Notes: generated by a model from the letters alone, not told the origin. A stretch of DNA of 64,000 nucleotides from Flavobacteriia bacterium (GCA_019455045.1 JACFND010000008.1:1-64000), one strand, 5' to 3'; shown: positions 1 to 7,961, counted from the stretch's first letter. Numbers and translations: made by a program.

Positions 1-31
1 AAAAAACCGTCTGACGAACATCAGACGGTTT
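1..31 (-). terminator. Rho-independent terminator of the PpiD-type foldase gene
   Basis: A perfect 11-bp stem (4-14 with 21-31) encloses a 6-nt loop. On the minus strand it is followed by a T run formed by the A's at 1-6. It lies about 23 bp past the stop codon of the minus-strand gene that ends at 54. Confidence 0.85.
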
Positions 32-53
32 CAGTTTTATACTTTGTCAAATT

Positions 54-2255
54 TTACATTTGAGTCTGTCTGTCCAATCTGTCTGACCTGTAATCTTTGA
101 TATCAGATGCTCTGATAATAGACGGGATCAGTTCCTGTGTCATGTATTGTCTTTGCTGCTGTGTCAGCTGATCGATCAGGAATTCTGCATCTTTCACATC
201 CGGTTTTTCACCGATTGAATTCAGTGTGATCACATAAACACCGTCGGTTCCTTCAATTGCTTTTGAAGTGGTTCCGGGTTTCATTCCGAATGCAGCACCC
301 GCAACTCTTCCCTCAGCTCCTTTGCCTTCGATCTGAGCAGCTACAAAGGTGATGGTTGTATTTCCTTTGGTTGCGCCGAATTTTGAAACCATATCATCCA
401 AAGTCGGTTTTCCGCCGGTTTCAGAATTTACTTTTTCAACCAGTTTTCTTTGTTTCAGAATCGGTTCGATGTCTTTTCTAACCGAGCTGACCGGTGCAAG
501 TCCTTTCGGATATTTTGCTTTGACAAATACGATGATATGGTCTTCATTTACAGTTGTGAACAGCGCAGTGTTGCCCGCTTTTGTTCCTTTGCTGAAAACC
601 CATTTCAGAATGTCATCATCTTTGTCATTGCTGAATCCTGTGCTCGGATCAACAATTGGCTGGGTATAAAATCTGGTAATATTGTCTGTGGAATTGTAAT
701 TGAAATCGCTTTTCTTGGCAAGATTTGCAAAATCATTCAGCGATTTACCCTGTGCTTCCTGTGCAAAGGTTCTTGCATCTGCAAAGTTCTTGTCCGAAGT
801 TTCCTGTGAAGGTTTCAGTTCTTTCAAAATGATTGCAATCTGATGTCCCAATCTGGTTTTTTCACCATCGATTTTGATGATGTGGAATCCGAATGAAGAT
901 TCGGTCAGACCGATATCACCGGTTTTGTGAGTATTCAGAAACTGAAGATATTCTGCAGCCAGATTTTGTGTATTTGCACTTTGCCATCCGATGCTTCCGC
1001 CTTTTGTTTTTGATCCGGCATCATCAGAATATTTTTCAACCAGTGCTTTGAATTCGGCAGGATTTGATTTGGCAACATTCAGTATGCTGTCTGCAAAAAC
1101 TCTTGCTTCTTCTCTGGTTCTGGTGATTGAATTGTCTCTTGAAGCCACGTCGGTTCCTCTGTAAGAAATCAGGATATGGCTTGAATTGATTGAATCCGGA
1201 ACTTCTTTTCCTTTCGAAATTTTAATCAGCTGATAAGCATCTCCCACTTTGAAAGGTCCGCCCACTTCGCCTTCTTTTGCATTCAGCAAAAATGCAGCAT
1301 AATCTTCAGGCAGCTGTGGTGCAAATCTTTCGATGTCTGCTTTGGTGATATAACGATCGTTAAACGGAATATCAGAATATTTGGTCACATAGGCAGAGTC
1401 ATCCTTTGCAGTTGCAAAAGCCGGAATGGTGTCTGTGATATTGTTGACTTCATCAACCGAAATGCTTGTCTGAAGATATTTTTTGATGCCGTTCAGCACT
1501 TCATCTTCGTCAGCTTTTGAAGGCTGTGACGGAAAATAAACATAGCTGATATCTGCGGTTGCTTCACCTTCGTAGAATTTCGGAAATTTCTTCATATAGG
1601 CTTCAATCTCGCTGTCGGTCACTTCCACCTTATATTTCTTTTCAAGATCTTCGTAAGAAACATAAGCATAAGCGATGTTTGCGTTTTGGATATTTCCTGC
1701 CTGCTGGATTTTTGCTTCCTCGTTGGTCACTATGGTTCCGGCATTGACAAGTTCCATATATTTTTGATTGAGCAGACTTGGTTTTGCTTCATTGAAATTG
1801 GTCAGAAAATTCTGATACAGAGATCCCGCATTGGGCACTCCCTGTTCGGCCTGACTTTTCAACTGTCCGATCTGGGTTTTCAGTTCGTCACCGGTCTGCA
1901 TTCCGTATTGTTTGGCCAGATATGTCCACACTTCGTCGTCACTCACTTCAAGACCTGCCTTCTCGGCATGTGCTACCACGATCTTTTGTGAAACCAAAGT
2001 GTTCCATATGCTTTGTGAAATCTGGTTTGAGCTCATGTTTTGACCTGTACGCATTGTACTTTGTGCGTTCAGATATTCTGCCAGTGAGATCGATTCACCG
2101 TTGATATTCCCAATCTCGTTGGGGTCACCGGTAAAAACTCTTCTCAGATATGAGTTCTCACTGAACAAGTCACCGGCTACAAATGCCAGCATAGCTACAC
2201 CAATGGTAACAATCAACAAGCCTGTCTGCTTACGAATCTGTCCTAAAATTGCCAT
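54..2255 (-). CDS. ppiD: PpiD/SurA-type periplasmic peptidyl-prolyl cis-trans isomerase (foldase)
   Basis: A membrane-anchored periplasmic chaperone that would help fold secreted and outer membrane proteins. The 733-residue protein starts with a short cytoplasmic tail and one transmembrane helix (about residues 12-31), the N-terminal anchor typical of PpiD. A SurA_N-like helical region follows. A parvulin (rotamase) domain spans about residues 355-460, from SSHILISYRG to GFHIIKI. A further partial parvulin-like segment lies near residues 655-690. Length and anchor fit PpiD better than SurA, which has a cleaved signal peptide. It is the last gene of a minus-strand group with lptC and an outer membrane protein, consistent with an envelope-biogenesis role. 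The family is clear; client proteins and isomerase activity are inferred. Confidence 0.9.
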   Translation of the reverse strand: MAILGQIRKQTGLLIVTIGVAMLAFVAGDLFSENSYLRRVFTGDPNEIGNINGESISLAEYLNAQSTMRTGQNMSSNQISQSIWNTLVSQKIVVAHAEKAGLEVSDDEVWTYLAKQYGMQTGDELKTQIGQLKSQAEQGVPNAGSLYQNFLTNFNEAKPSLLNQKYMELVNAGTIVTNEEAKIQQAGNIQNANIAYAYVSYEDLEKKYKVEVTDSEIEAYMKKFPKFYEGEATADISYVYFPSQPSKADEDEVLNGIKKYLQTSISVDEVNNITDTIPAFATAKDDSAYVTKYSDIPFNDRYITKADIERFAPQLPEDYAAFLLNAKEGEVGGPFKVGDAYQLIKISKGKEVPDSINSSHILISYRGTDVASRDNSITRTREEARVFADSILNVAKSNPAEFKALVEKYSDDAGSKTKGGSIGWQSANTQNLAAEYLQFLNTHKTGDIGLTESSFGFHIIKIDGEKTRLGHQIAIILKELKPSQETSDKNFADARTFAQEAQGKSLNDFANLAKKSDFNYNSTDNITRFYTQPIVDPSTGFSNDKDDDILKWVFSKGTKAGNTALFTTVNEDHIIVFVKAKYPKGLAPVSSVRKDIEPILKQRKLVEKVNSETGGKPTLDDMVSKFGATKGNTTITFVAAQIEGKGAEGRVAGAAFGMKPGTTSKAIEGTDGVYVITLNSIGEKPDVKDAEFLIDQLTQQQRQYMTQELIPSIIRASDIKDYRSDRLDRQTQM

Positions 2256-2387
2256 TATCTCGTGTCTTTATTATATTTTTTAATCAGGTGGCGAAATTAC
2301 AATAATTAAATCAATTTGAAAATTTGAAGCCGAATTTTTTGAATATGAATCGACTAAATTCACGAATGCATAAAAATAGTGTCAAAA

Positions 2388-2978
2388 TCACATTTCTTTT
2401 TCTTCAAAGAATTTGACACCGCGGTTGTTGTAAAGTGTGTATTCGCTCAGATCGTCCTTTGCCTCCAGACCGTTGTTTGCCTGAATTGAATCTCCGGTTA
2501 CAGTAATGATCCAAACCGTGTCTTTGGTATAAATCCTCCTGTCCTTTTTGAGCCAGAACAGTTTGTCGGTTTTCAGCGTATCTCCCTTTTCATTGATGAT
2601 CAACACATTTCCCCTTCCCTCGTAAGTTCCCTTCACATCGCTCATTCGTGCCCAGTCCGCTCTCAGATAGCCGGGCGAATCCAGATTCCGGTTGAAATAA
2701 TTCATGTACAGTCCTTTTGGAAAAAGTGTGTAGGGCGAATCCACCATTTCGTATTCTTCGATCAGTTGTGAATGAAGATCGATTTTGATAAATCCGGAAT
2801 CTTTGAAAATCACATGTGCATTGTTCAGTGTGCGGCTCGGAAAATCTCTGTTGTCGTTCATTTTTGCAGCTGCATCGGGTTCGGAACATCCTATGGCCAC
2901 TGAAATCAGGGCTGAAATCACAAAAATGATCAGCATTCTTTTTCCGAAAAACAGCCTGTATGTCTGCAAAAGCGACAT
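2388..2978 (-). CDS. lptC: LptC, LPS-export periplasmic bridge protein (lipoprotein form)
   Basis: LptC passes lipopolysaccharide from the LptBFG transporter to LptA on the way to the outer membrane. The 196-residue protein has a hydrophobic N-terminus ending in a lipobox-like VAIGC, with Cys31 as the likely lipidation site; many Bacteroidota LptC proteins are lipid-anchored instead of having the single TM helix of E. coli. The remainder has the repetitive beta-strand pattern of the LptC/OstA fold, for example the GRGNVLIINEKGDTLKTDK region. It lies 10 bp downstream of the outer membrane protein gene at 2989-4260, so the two are probably co-transcribed. An LptF/G-like permease is encoded far away at 38.3 kb. 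Confidence 0.85.
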   Translation of the reverse strand: MSLLQTYRLFFGKRMLIIFVISALISVAIGCSEPDAAAKMNDNRDFPSRTLNNAHVIFKDSGFIKIDLHSQLIEEYEMVDSPYTLFPKGLYMNYFNRNLDSPGYLRADWARMSDVKGTYEGRGNVLIINEKGDTLKTDKLFWLKKDRRIYTKDTVWIITVTGDSIQANNGLEAKDDLSEYTLYNNRGVKFFEEKEM

Positions 2979-2988
2979 GATTTGATTT

Positions 2989-4260
2989 TTAGTCGATCAC
3001 CCGTTTTCTGAACCAGATGTCGTTGATTGTAAATCCGACTCTCGCGTTGAAATAAGTTTCTTTGAACGGAAGACTCTTGTTATTTCCGATCGATCCCACT
3101 TCGAAACCGAGATTCAGCATGGAAGCATCCCGATCTTTTCCGATCGGCAATCCAAAGCCAAATGTGAGTCCGTATTTGTCAACTCCTTCTTCTTTGATTT
3201 TGATCGGTGTTGATTCGTAAAACAGTCCGGCACGATAAACCACCCGGTCAAAATAACTTTTGTAGCTGTTGAAATCGGGGATCCAATATCCGCCGGCAGA
3301 AACCCTGAATCTTGAATTCAATTCAAATTCGTTTCCTGACGGGGTATAAGAAAAATCCTGCCAATCTCCCCAATCCACCTGAATACCTGCCATCCAGTTC
3401 AAATCCTTTCTGATTGAGGCACCAAGCGAAAGCGACTGAGGAATTTTCAGTTTTCCGCTCACCTTTGAATATTGTACCGTGTCCACATTCATGGGTTCAA
3501 GACCCGAAAGTGTATAGGTGGTGGTCATGTCTTCAATTCGGCTGTTCAGTTTGGAGCCGAGCGTATATTTCAGACCGATGTCCAGTCTTTTCTTGTTCTC
3601 CAAAACCTTGGTGTACATACCGCCTATACCCACCTGTATCCCTTTGGTCTGTGCTTTTCTCGAATAATCGGTTCTGAGCGCAAGTCCCTCGGTTCCAATG
3701 GTCTCGATTCTTGTCAGATCACCGAACAGATAGTCAACTTTGACACCGGCGGTGAATTCTTTTGTGATATTGTATGACCCGATCAGATTGAATGAATTCA
3801 ATCCGCCTTCACCTCTGAATCTGTCCTGATAGCTGACTTCGTCTCCTATGGTCACCGTCATCATGTCATAGCCGATGGTCGAATAGGGTCTGAAACCAAA
3901 TCCTGCTCTTACTTTTTCACCGATCGGAAATGCAAGCGAAGCATTTGAAAGATAGGTGGTACTTTGGGTTGATTTTAAAGTTCCGTCATTGAATCTGCCG
4001 GTATGGCTGGTTGCGCTGAGGTCAAAACTGGTCATTCTCAAGTCGCGGTTTGCGGCCGGATTGATCATATTGCCGCTTGCAAAATAAGGATTGAGCGGAA
4101 ACATTGACAAACCGCCCATTGCAGCCTGCTCTATGTTTTCATTAAACCGCAGATCGCCGACTCCAAGTGCAGAATATGGTGAAACAGAAGTTTCCTGTGC
4201 GTTTGAAGCAACCGACAGGATAAACAGACCCGAAAGAGTCAGGACGCTTTTTAATTTCAT
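2989..4260 (-). CDS. Predicted outer membrane beta-barrel protein of unknown function
   Basis: The 423-residue protein starts with a signal peptide (MKLKSVLTLSGLFILSVASNAQ, shown here in full only to the cleavage region near residue 22). Confidence 0.
   Translation of the reverse strand: MKLKSVLTLSGLFILSVASNAQETSVSPYSALGVGDLRFNENIEQAAMGGLSMFPLNPYFASGNMINPAANRDLRMTSFDLSATSHTGRFNDGTLKSTQSTTYLSNASLAFPIGEKVRAGFGFRPYSTIGYDMMTVTIGDEVSYQDRFRGEGGLNSFNLIGSYNITKEFTAGVKVDYLFGDLTRIETIGTEGLALRTDYSRKAQTKGIQVGIGGMYTKVLENKKRLDIGLKYTLGSKLNSRIEDMTTTYTLSGLEPMNVDTVQYSKVSGKLKIPQSLSLGASIRKDLNWMAGIQVDWGDWQDFSYTPSGNEFELNSRFRVSAGGYWIPDFNSYKSYFDRVVYRAGLFYESTPIKIKEEGVDKYGLTFGFGLPIGKDRDASMLNLGFEVGSIGNNKSLPFKETYFNARVGFTINDIWFRKRVID
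2989..4260 (-). CDS. Predicted outer membrane beta-barrel protein, function unknown
   Basis: The 423-residue protein has an N-terminal signal peptide cleaved near residue 22 (after SNAQ). The rest alternates hydrophobic and polar residues and is rich in Gly and aromatic residues, as in outer membrane barrels. It ends in an aromatic-containing strand (DIWFRKRVID), although the last residue is not the usual Phe. The order of this protein followed by lptC is consistent with envelope assembly, but no substrate is evident. FadL-like barrels have a similar overall look, yet I see no diagnostic FadL motif. It is the first gene of the minus-strand group. A CATATTTG sequence about 20 bp upstream on the minus strand is one base off the -7 consensus. 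Confidence 0.7.
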   Translation of the reverse strand: MKLKSVLTLSGLFILSVASNAQETSVSPYSALGVGDLRFNENIEQAAMGGLSMFPLNPYFASGNMINPAANRDLRMTSFDLSATSHTGRFNDGTLKSTQSTTYLSNASLAFPIGEKVRAGFGFRPYSTIGYDMMTVTIGDEVSYQDRFRGEGGLNSFNLIGSYNITKEFTAGVKVDYLFGDLTRIETIGTEGLALRTDYSRKAQTKGIQVGIGGMYTKVLENKKRLDIGLKYTLGSKLNSRIEDMTTTYTLSGLEPMNVDTVQYSKVSGKLKIPQSLSLGASIRKDLNWMAGIQVDWGDWQDFSYTPSGNEFELNSRFRVSAGGYWIPDFNSYKSYFDRVVYRAGLFYESTPIKIKEEGVDKYGLTFGFGLPIGKDRDASMLNLGFEVGSIGNNKSLPFKETYFNARVGFTINDIWFRKRVID

Positions 4261-4397
4261 GCGTATTTTTCTAAATTCAAGTGCAAATATGATGATTAGA
4301 TTGGAAATAGCAAAAAAGCACCTCCTGATTTGGCTGTTAATTAACTATTAAAATTAGGCGCAAATGCCAAAATAATTGCAGCCTGCCGAAAAAAATT

Positions 4398-4426
4398 TTT
4401 GTGAATGTAAAATTGTTTTATATTTG
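4398..4426 (+). promoter_or_regulatory. Bacteroidota-type promoter of tRNA-Phe
   Basis: A -33 box TTTG (4398-4401) and a perfect -7 box TATATTTG (4419-4426) are separated by 17 bp. The -7 box ends 17 bp before the first base of the mature tRNA, leaving a short 5' leader. Confidence 0.8.
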
Positions 4427-4443
4427 CAAACTCAAAACAAGTG

Positions 4444-4519
4444 GGTGCCTTAGCTCAGTTGGTAGAGCAAAGGACTGAAAATCCTTGTGTCCCTGGTTCG
4501 ATTCCTGGAGGCACCACCA
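4444..4519 (+). tRNA. tRNA-Phe (anticodon GAA)
   Basis: The acceptor stem GGTGCCT (4444-4450) pairs perfectly with AGGCACC (4509-4515), followed by discriminator A4516 and a gene-encoded CCA (4517-4519). The D stem GCTC/GAGC, the anticodon stem AAGGA/TCCTT with anticodon GAA at 4477-4479, and the T arm with GGTTCGATTCC are all present. The structure is complete and shows no sign of a pseudogene. Confidence 0.97.
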
Positions 4520-4524
4520 CTAAA

Positions 4525-4558
4525 AAGCCTCGACAGCAATGTCGGGGCTTGTTTTTTT
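4525..4558 (+). terminator. Terminator after tRNA-Phe
   Basis: An 11-bp stem (4525-4535 with 4540-4550, one G-T pair) has a GCAA tetraloop and is followed by seven T's at 4552-4558. It begins 6 bp after the CCA end. Confidence 0.9.
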
Positions 4559-4560
4559 AG

Positions 4561-4604
4561 GTGATGGGTGTTGGATGTAGGGTGCTGGATGATGGAGGAT
4601 GGAA
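4561..4604. repeat. Low-complexity GGATG/GGTG-rich tract
   Basis: The stretch is a run of imperfect GATGG, GGTGTTGGATG and GGTGCTGGATG units with almost no C on this strand. It opens a region of about 600 bp (4559-5164) with no protein gene and several repeat types, listed separately. Confidence 0.5.
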
Positions 4605-4609
4605 GAGAA

Positions 4610-4806
4610 CATCCCTGATTAGTGTTGACCACTTTTGGTTAAACATTCATTATCAAAAATATTAATTAATAATTTGTGATGGTAATTAGTTGATTTCATA
4701 ATTCAATTGAATCTGAACTTGAAACCTGGAACCTAAAACCTGAGACCTGAGACCTGAGACCTGAAATTTGAGCATTCCTGATTAGTGCTGACCACTTTTA
4801 ATTAAA
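4610..4806. repeat. Direct repeat pair of about 34 bp
   Basis: The copies lie at 4610-4643 and 4773-4806. They share a core CTGATTAGTG and the stretch GACCACTTTT, with four differences over 34 bp. The 129 bp between them holds AT-rich DNA and a 7-bp tandem repeat. No reading frame runs through either copy, so this is non-coding duplicated DNA of unknown role. Confidence 0.7.
4738..4764 (+). repeat. 7-bp tandem repeat (ACCTGAG)n
   Basis: Four near-perfect copies of ACCTGAG lie head to tail. Degenerate relatives (GAAACCTGGAACCT) flank them at about 4720-4737 and recur near 5085-5095. This is a microsatellite-like tract in non-coding DNA. Confidence 0.75.
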
Positions 4807-4841
4807 ATTTTTTAAAAATTATTATCCTGGAAAATGCTCTT

Positions 4842-4966
4842 CCGCGTCTTCAGACGCAAGAAGCAGCGAATGGCTGTCTTCAGACGGCAAAAAGAGAAAA
4901 TCGAAAGATTCATTCCCGGTCTGAAGACCGAATGTCACACTCACTTCGTCTGAAGAAGAGTGAGTG
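4842..4966. repeat. Cluster of four small hairpins built on GTCTTCAGAC / GTCTGAAGAC
   Basis: Four inverted repeats lie within 125 bp. They are GCGTC-TTCA-GACGC (4844-4857), GCTGTC-TTCA-GACGGC (4873-4888), CGGTC-TGAA-GACCG (4917-4930) and CACTCAC...GTGAGTG (4938-4966), the last with an inner CTTC-GTCT-GAAG stem. They share the same loop core, which suggests a repeated element instead of independent chance hairpins. Confidence 0.6.
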
Positions 4967-5102
4967 CAACGCAAATATTAAATCAATAAATTGGATTTGG
5001 TTAATTTAACTTTTCCAAAGTTTGAAACTTTGGAAAAGTTCAGTTACAAAGCAGTCAAACTTTATTTATGAACCTTCAGACTTGAAACCTGGAACTTTAA
5101 AC

Positions 5103-5130
5103 AAAAAAACCGCCTCTGTTGAGACGGTTT
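5103..5130 (-). terminator. Terminator of the helical lipoprotein gene
   Basis: The stem 5107-5116 / 5121-5130 has a 4-nt loop and one position that pairs as U-G only on the minus-strand RNA. It is followed there by a T run (the A's at 5103-5109). It lies 35 bp past the stop at 5165. Confidence 0.85.
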
Positions 5131-5164
5131 CTTTTTAATTCCTGTATAAGGAAATCTTAAAGTC

Positions 5165-5437
5165 TTACTGAGCAGCTTCTTCTACTGCATCTTTAACTTC
5201 TCCTGCAGCTTCCTGAGTCTGATCTGCAGCTTCTTCTACTGCATCAGTTGCAGTGTCAACAGCGTCAGAAGCAGTTTCTTCAACAGCGTCAGCAGCATCT
5301 TCTACTGCGTTTGCAGTATCGTCAGCAGCCTGTTCTACTGTATCAGTAGCTTCAGTTTTTGAGTCACATGAGATGTTAGCGAATGAAAGACCGGCGATGA
5401 AAGCCAATGCGATTCCTTTTACAAATACTTTTTTCAT
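5165..5437 (-). CDS. Small lipoprotein with apolipoprotein/LEA-like helical repeats
   Basis: The 90-residue protein has a lysine-rich start, a hydrophobic core and a lipobox-like end (ANISC), with Cys24 as the likely lipidation site. Almost all of the mature part is a run of A, E, D, T and V in units resembling AxDAVEEAAD, a pattern expected to form long amphipathic, strongly acidic helices as in LEA proteins and apolipoproteins. There is no catalytic motif. It has its own promoter and terminator, so it is monocistronic. A stress-protective or structural envelope role is a guess from composition. The repetitiveness is also visible in the DNA as recurring GCTTCTTCTACTGCATC-like units. Confidence 0.75.
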   Translation of the reverse strand: MKKVFVKGIALAFIAGLSFANISCDSKTEATDTVEQAADDTANAVEDAADAVEETASDAVDTATDAVEEAADQTQEAAGEVKDAVEEAAQ

Positions 5438-5469
5438 AATTAAAAATTTTTAATGGTTTTTATTTGTGT

Positions 5470-5477
5470 CAAAAGTA
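5470..5477 (-). promoter_or_regulatory. -7 promoter box of the helical lipoprotein gene
   Basis: On the minus strand this reads TACTTTTG, a full match to TAnnTTTG, 32 bp upstream of the ATG at 5437. I see no clear -33 TTTG. Confidence 0.55.
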
Positions 5478-5579
5478 CATTAGCTTTGCTCTCGAGGTGA
5501 AGAAAAATGATTGTAATCATCTTGTAAAATAATTTACAATTTACAAAAACCTGATCATCAGTAATATACATTAAAAATA

Positions 5580-6614
5580 TTGGAGAAAATTTCTGAAATA
5601 GAATTGTTTGAATTGCTCAAAAAAGAGATCACTAGCTGTTTTTTTGAAAGAAATTCGGCTTCTTCAACCGATATTTCAGACTGGAAAGGACAGGATATCG
5701 TATCATTTCAGGAAGATTTGTTTGAAAAAACAAAATCAAGCGTCAGCGAAAAATGGTTTTATACCTATTTTAAAAATACCGAATTAAAAAAATTACCCAG
5801 AATCGATATGCTGAACATACTTGCTCAGTATGTCGGCTATTCGGGCTGGTCTGAATTTTCTTCGGTTCAAAACAACAAAATCAATGCTCAACCGCTGAAC
5901 GGAAATTCAGAAACCGAAAAACCAACGCATGAAATCATTGCAGAAAAACCGGAAAGCACTGATTCAAAGCCAAGAGAAGACTTAAAACCAAAAACCAAAA
6001 AATCAAAAAAGAGTCCGGTTCCGGCCATCATTATTTCAATCATCGGACTGGCATTTCTGGGAACCGCAGTTTATTTTGCATTTATTTATCAGCGCACCTA
6101 TGAATTTTGTTTTATAGATGCCGACCGAAATACACCGATCACCGAACCGATCGAAATTACAGTTGCCAGACAGGATTTCACTCCGCTGGAACTGATGACA
6201 GACAAGGGCTGTGTGACTTTTCCGTCAAAGGAGGACACACTGCTGATGACCATCAAATCAACTTATTACAAACAGGACACCTTTAAAATCGACCTCAGAC
6301 TGTATCAGGGAAGAGAAACCATCCGGCTGCAGCCAGACGATTACAAGGTTATGCTGAGACACTATTCAAAATCATCTCAAAGCGTCAAGGAAAGAATCAA
6401 GATGCTCGATCAGATGATCGATGACCATGCGCTGATCTATCAGGTGTATGACAATGAATTCTTTGGTGTCGAGGTATTGAGCAAGAAACAGTACATCAAT
6501 CTGATGTCGCTGCCTACCACTTCGTTGAAAAATTTCACCCTGATCGAGGCTGAAAAGAATAAGAACGGAAAGATTATAAAAATTAAATTCAAAATTAATT
6601 CCGATGAAGATTAG
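5580..6614 (+). CDS. Single-pass membrane protein with Bacteroidota-type N-terminal helical domain, unknown function
   Basis: The 344-residue protein is read from a TTG start; the first in-frame ATG lies about 78 codons in and would remove a well-formed domain. Residues 1-95 are helical and end in LNILAQYVGYSGWSEF. This layout of a paired-helix segment followed by a YhGYxxWxxF-like ending is common at the N-terminus of Bacteroidota regulatory and membrane proteins. A Lys/Pro-rich linker leads to a transmembrane helix at about residues 146-171, leaving about 170 residues on the far side. The stop overlaps the start of the next gene by 11 bp, so the two are probably translated together. Function unknown. 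Confidence 0.65.
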   Translation: MEKISEIELFELLKKEITSCFFERNSASSTDISDWKGQDIVSFQEDLFEKTKSSVSEKWFYTYFKNTELKKLPRIDMLNILAQYVGYSGWSEFSSVQNNKINAQPLNGNSETEKPTHEIIAEKPESTDSKPREDLKPKTKKSKKSPVPAIIISIIGLAFLGTAVYFAFIYQRTYEFCFIDADRNTPITEPIEITVARQDFTPLELMTDKGCVTFPSKEDTLLMTIKSTYYKQDTFKIDLRLYQGRETIRLQPDDYKVMLRHYSKSSQSVKERIKMLDQMIDDHALIYQVYDNEFFGVEVLSKKQYINLMSLPTTSLKNFTLIEAEKNKNGKIIKIKFKINSDED

Positions 6615-7191
6615 GTTTCTATTTGTGTTTCTGTTCGGACTGGCTCTGATCTGGTCCTGTAAACACGAGCCCGTTTTTCAGGGTGAGCACGATCCGGAGA
6701 TGATCAAAACCTATCGAAACAATTCGACTCCGGTTTCAAAAATGGATTCGCTGGCATCGGTCAATTTTATTACCAAACAAAAATTAACCGAAGTTTATGA
6801 ACTGATGTCTCTTTATTCGGTCAACCGGAACGACACTGTGATGAGAAATATTCTTTTTCCGCAGATTAAAAGTTATTTCCAGGAAAAAGATTCGCTGAAT
6901 ATTCAAAGACTGCTCAAAGAAATGGATTCGCTCAAAGTGAATTATACCGAAATCAGAGGACTCGACCTTTCCAAAAAAGATTCGCTGATTCCGGATTCGA
7001 TCCGAAATGTGAATTATTGGGTCAGATATTATTCAAAGGACAAAAAACTGATTGATTCGCTGCCCAAATCTGCAAAATATGTACTGAAAAAAGAACCCAA
7101 GAAATTCAAACACGAGTTTATTTTTTATTTTGAAGATTTGAATGATCTTCAGGAAACAAAAGACACGATTTCGTCCGGTGTGACACAGTAA
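6604..7191 (+). CDS. Predicted lipoprotein, unknown function
   Basis: The 195-residue protein has a short signal sequence ending in IWSC, with Cys19 as the likely lipid-anchored residue. The mature part is charged and probably mostly helical, with several KMDSL or EMDSL-like motifs. I recognise no domain. Its start lies inside the end of the preceding membrane-protein gene (11-bp overlap), so the two likely work as a pair in the envelope. Its 3' end overlaps the convergent cyclo-ligase gene by 43 bp. Confidence 0.6.
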   Translation: MKIRFLFVFLFGLALIWSCKHEPVFQGEHDPEMIKTYRNNSTPVSKMDSLASVNFITKQKLTEVYELMSLYSVNRNDTVMRNILFPQIKSYFQEKDSLNIQRLLKEMDSLKVNYTEIRGLDLSKKDSLIPDSIRNVNYWVRYYSKDKKLIDSLPKSAKYVLKKEPKKFKHEFIFYFEDLNDLQETKDTISSGVTQ

Positions 7192-7712
7192 TCCAGCGGA
7201 ATATCAGTTGGTTCGATGCCTTTAATATTTTGAATCGGTCCGAAAAAATTCAAACCGATCTTCAGACAGTCTTTGTTCAATTTTGACATAAAGCGGTCAT
7301 AATATCCGCCACCGTAGCCGATACGGTTTCCGTCCAAATCACAAATCAGCATCGGAACAAAAACCACTTGGATCAGTTTGGGTTCAATCAATTTATAATC
7401 AATCGGTTCGGGCACATTGAAATTCCCGGTTTCCCATTTTGTATTCGGATTGATCTCACAGGCAAGCAGTTCCTTTCCGTTAGTTTTTGGAACAATCACC
7501 TTTTTATTTGTATCAAACAGATCATAAATTATAGGTGAAGTATTGATTTCGTGTTTTCCTTTGATCGAAACAAAAACATGATAATATTCAGCATCCCAAA
7601 TCGGCATCGATTTCAGTTGTCCAAGAATTTTTTTGCTGAAATCTTCGATCTGATTTTCGGAAAAAGCTTTCCGTTTTTCTCTGTATTCCTTTCTGAGCTG
7701 ATCTTTTGTCAT
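7149..7712 (-). CDS. 5-formyltetrahydrofolate cyclo-ligase (MTHFS)
   Basis: This cytosolic enzyme uses ATP to convert 5-formyl-THF to 5,10-methenyl-THF, returning a stored folate to one-carbon metabolism. The signature is the glycine-rich GYGGGYYDRF motif near residue 131, together with the N-terminal KDQLRKEYREKRKAF segment typical of the family. A longer frame opens at 7745, but the start at 7712 is preferred. Its ATG overlaps the ferredoxin stop as ATGA, the usual sign of translational coupling, and it gives the normal family length (187 residues). It is the last gene of an operon with ferredoxin and the U32 protein. Confidence 0.9.
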   Translation of the reverse strand: MTKDQLRKEYREKRKAFSENQIEDFSKKILGQLKSMPIWDAEYYHVFVSIKGKHEINTSPIIYDLFDTNKKVIVPKTNGKELLACEINPNTKWETGNFNVPEPIDYKLIEPKLIQVVFVPMLICDLDGNRIGYGGGYYDRFMSKLNKDCLKIGLNFFGPIQNIKGIEPTDIPLDYCVTPDEIVSFVS

Positions 7713-7939
7713 ATCATTTTTACCGAAATAATTTTCACCGGACATGCCTTTGCGGCTTTGTCAACATCTTCAAACACACTGTCATCCGGATCTTTCAAAG
7801 TATGAAATCCTTTTTTCTCAACCGATCTGAGCAAAACCGATTTGCCGTCCTTTTTTGACATCCTGAATTTCTCGGGCGCCAGTTCAGCACAGTAGTTGCA
7901 GCCGATACATTTGTCGCGTTGAAGTGTGATGATGACCAT
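7709..7939 (-). CDS. Small ferredoxin with one Fe-S cluster
   Basis: The 76-residue electron carrier has Cys11, Cys14 and Cys17 in CIGCNYC and a fourth ligand Cys66 in ACPVKI, followed by the usual CP. The arrangement fits a single [4Fe-4S] cluster; there is no second motif. It lies 22 bp downstream of the U32 protein gene and overlaps the cyclo-ligase by 4 bp. The placement suggests it may supply electrons to the U32 (TrhP-like) tRNA-modifying protein, but this is inference. Confidence 0.88.
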   Translation of the reverse strand: MVIITLQRDKCIGCNYCAELAPEKFRMSKKDGKSVLLRSVEKKGFHTLKDPDDSVFEDVDKAAKACPVKIISVKMI

Positions 7940-7961
7940 TTCTCAAAATTAAAAAAACCAA

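Noticed and set aside
2989-4260. A first entry for this gene with zero confidence appears in the feature list
   Set aside because: It is an unfinished duplicate; the full entry for the outer membrane protein that follows it (confidence 0.7) is the one to use.
4450-4632. 60-codon minus-strand frame across tRNA-Phe
   Set aside because: It is antisense to a complete tRNA and its terminator, so it is not a gene.
4879-4888. TTCAGACGGC, an exact match to the Neisseria DNA uptake sequence (reverse complement)
   Set aside because: Only one exact 10-bp copy was noticed and it is part of a local hairpin family; near matches in terminators (for example 54866-54875) arise from AAACCGTCTGAAA-type stems. 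There is no evidence of uptake-sequence density.
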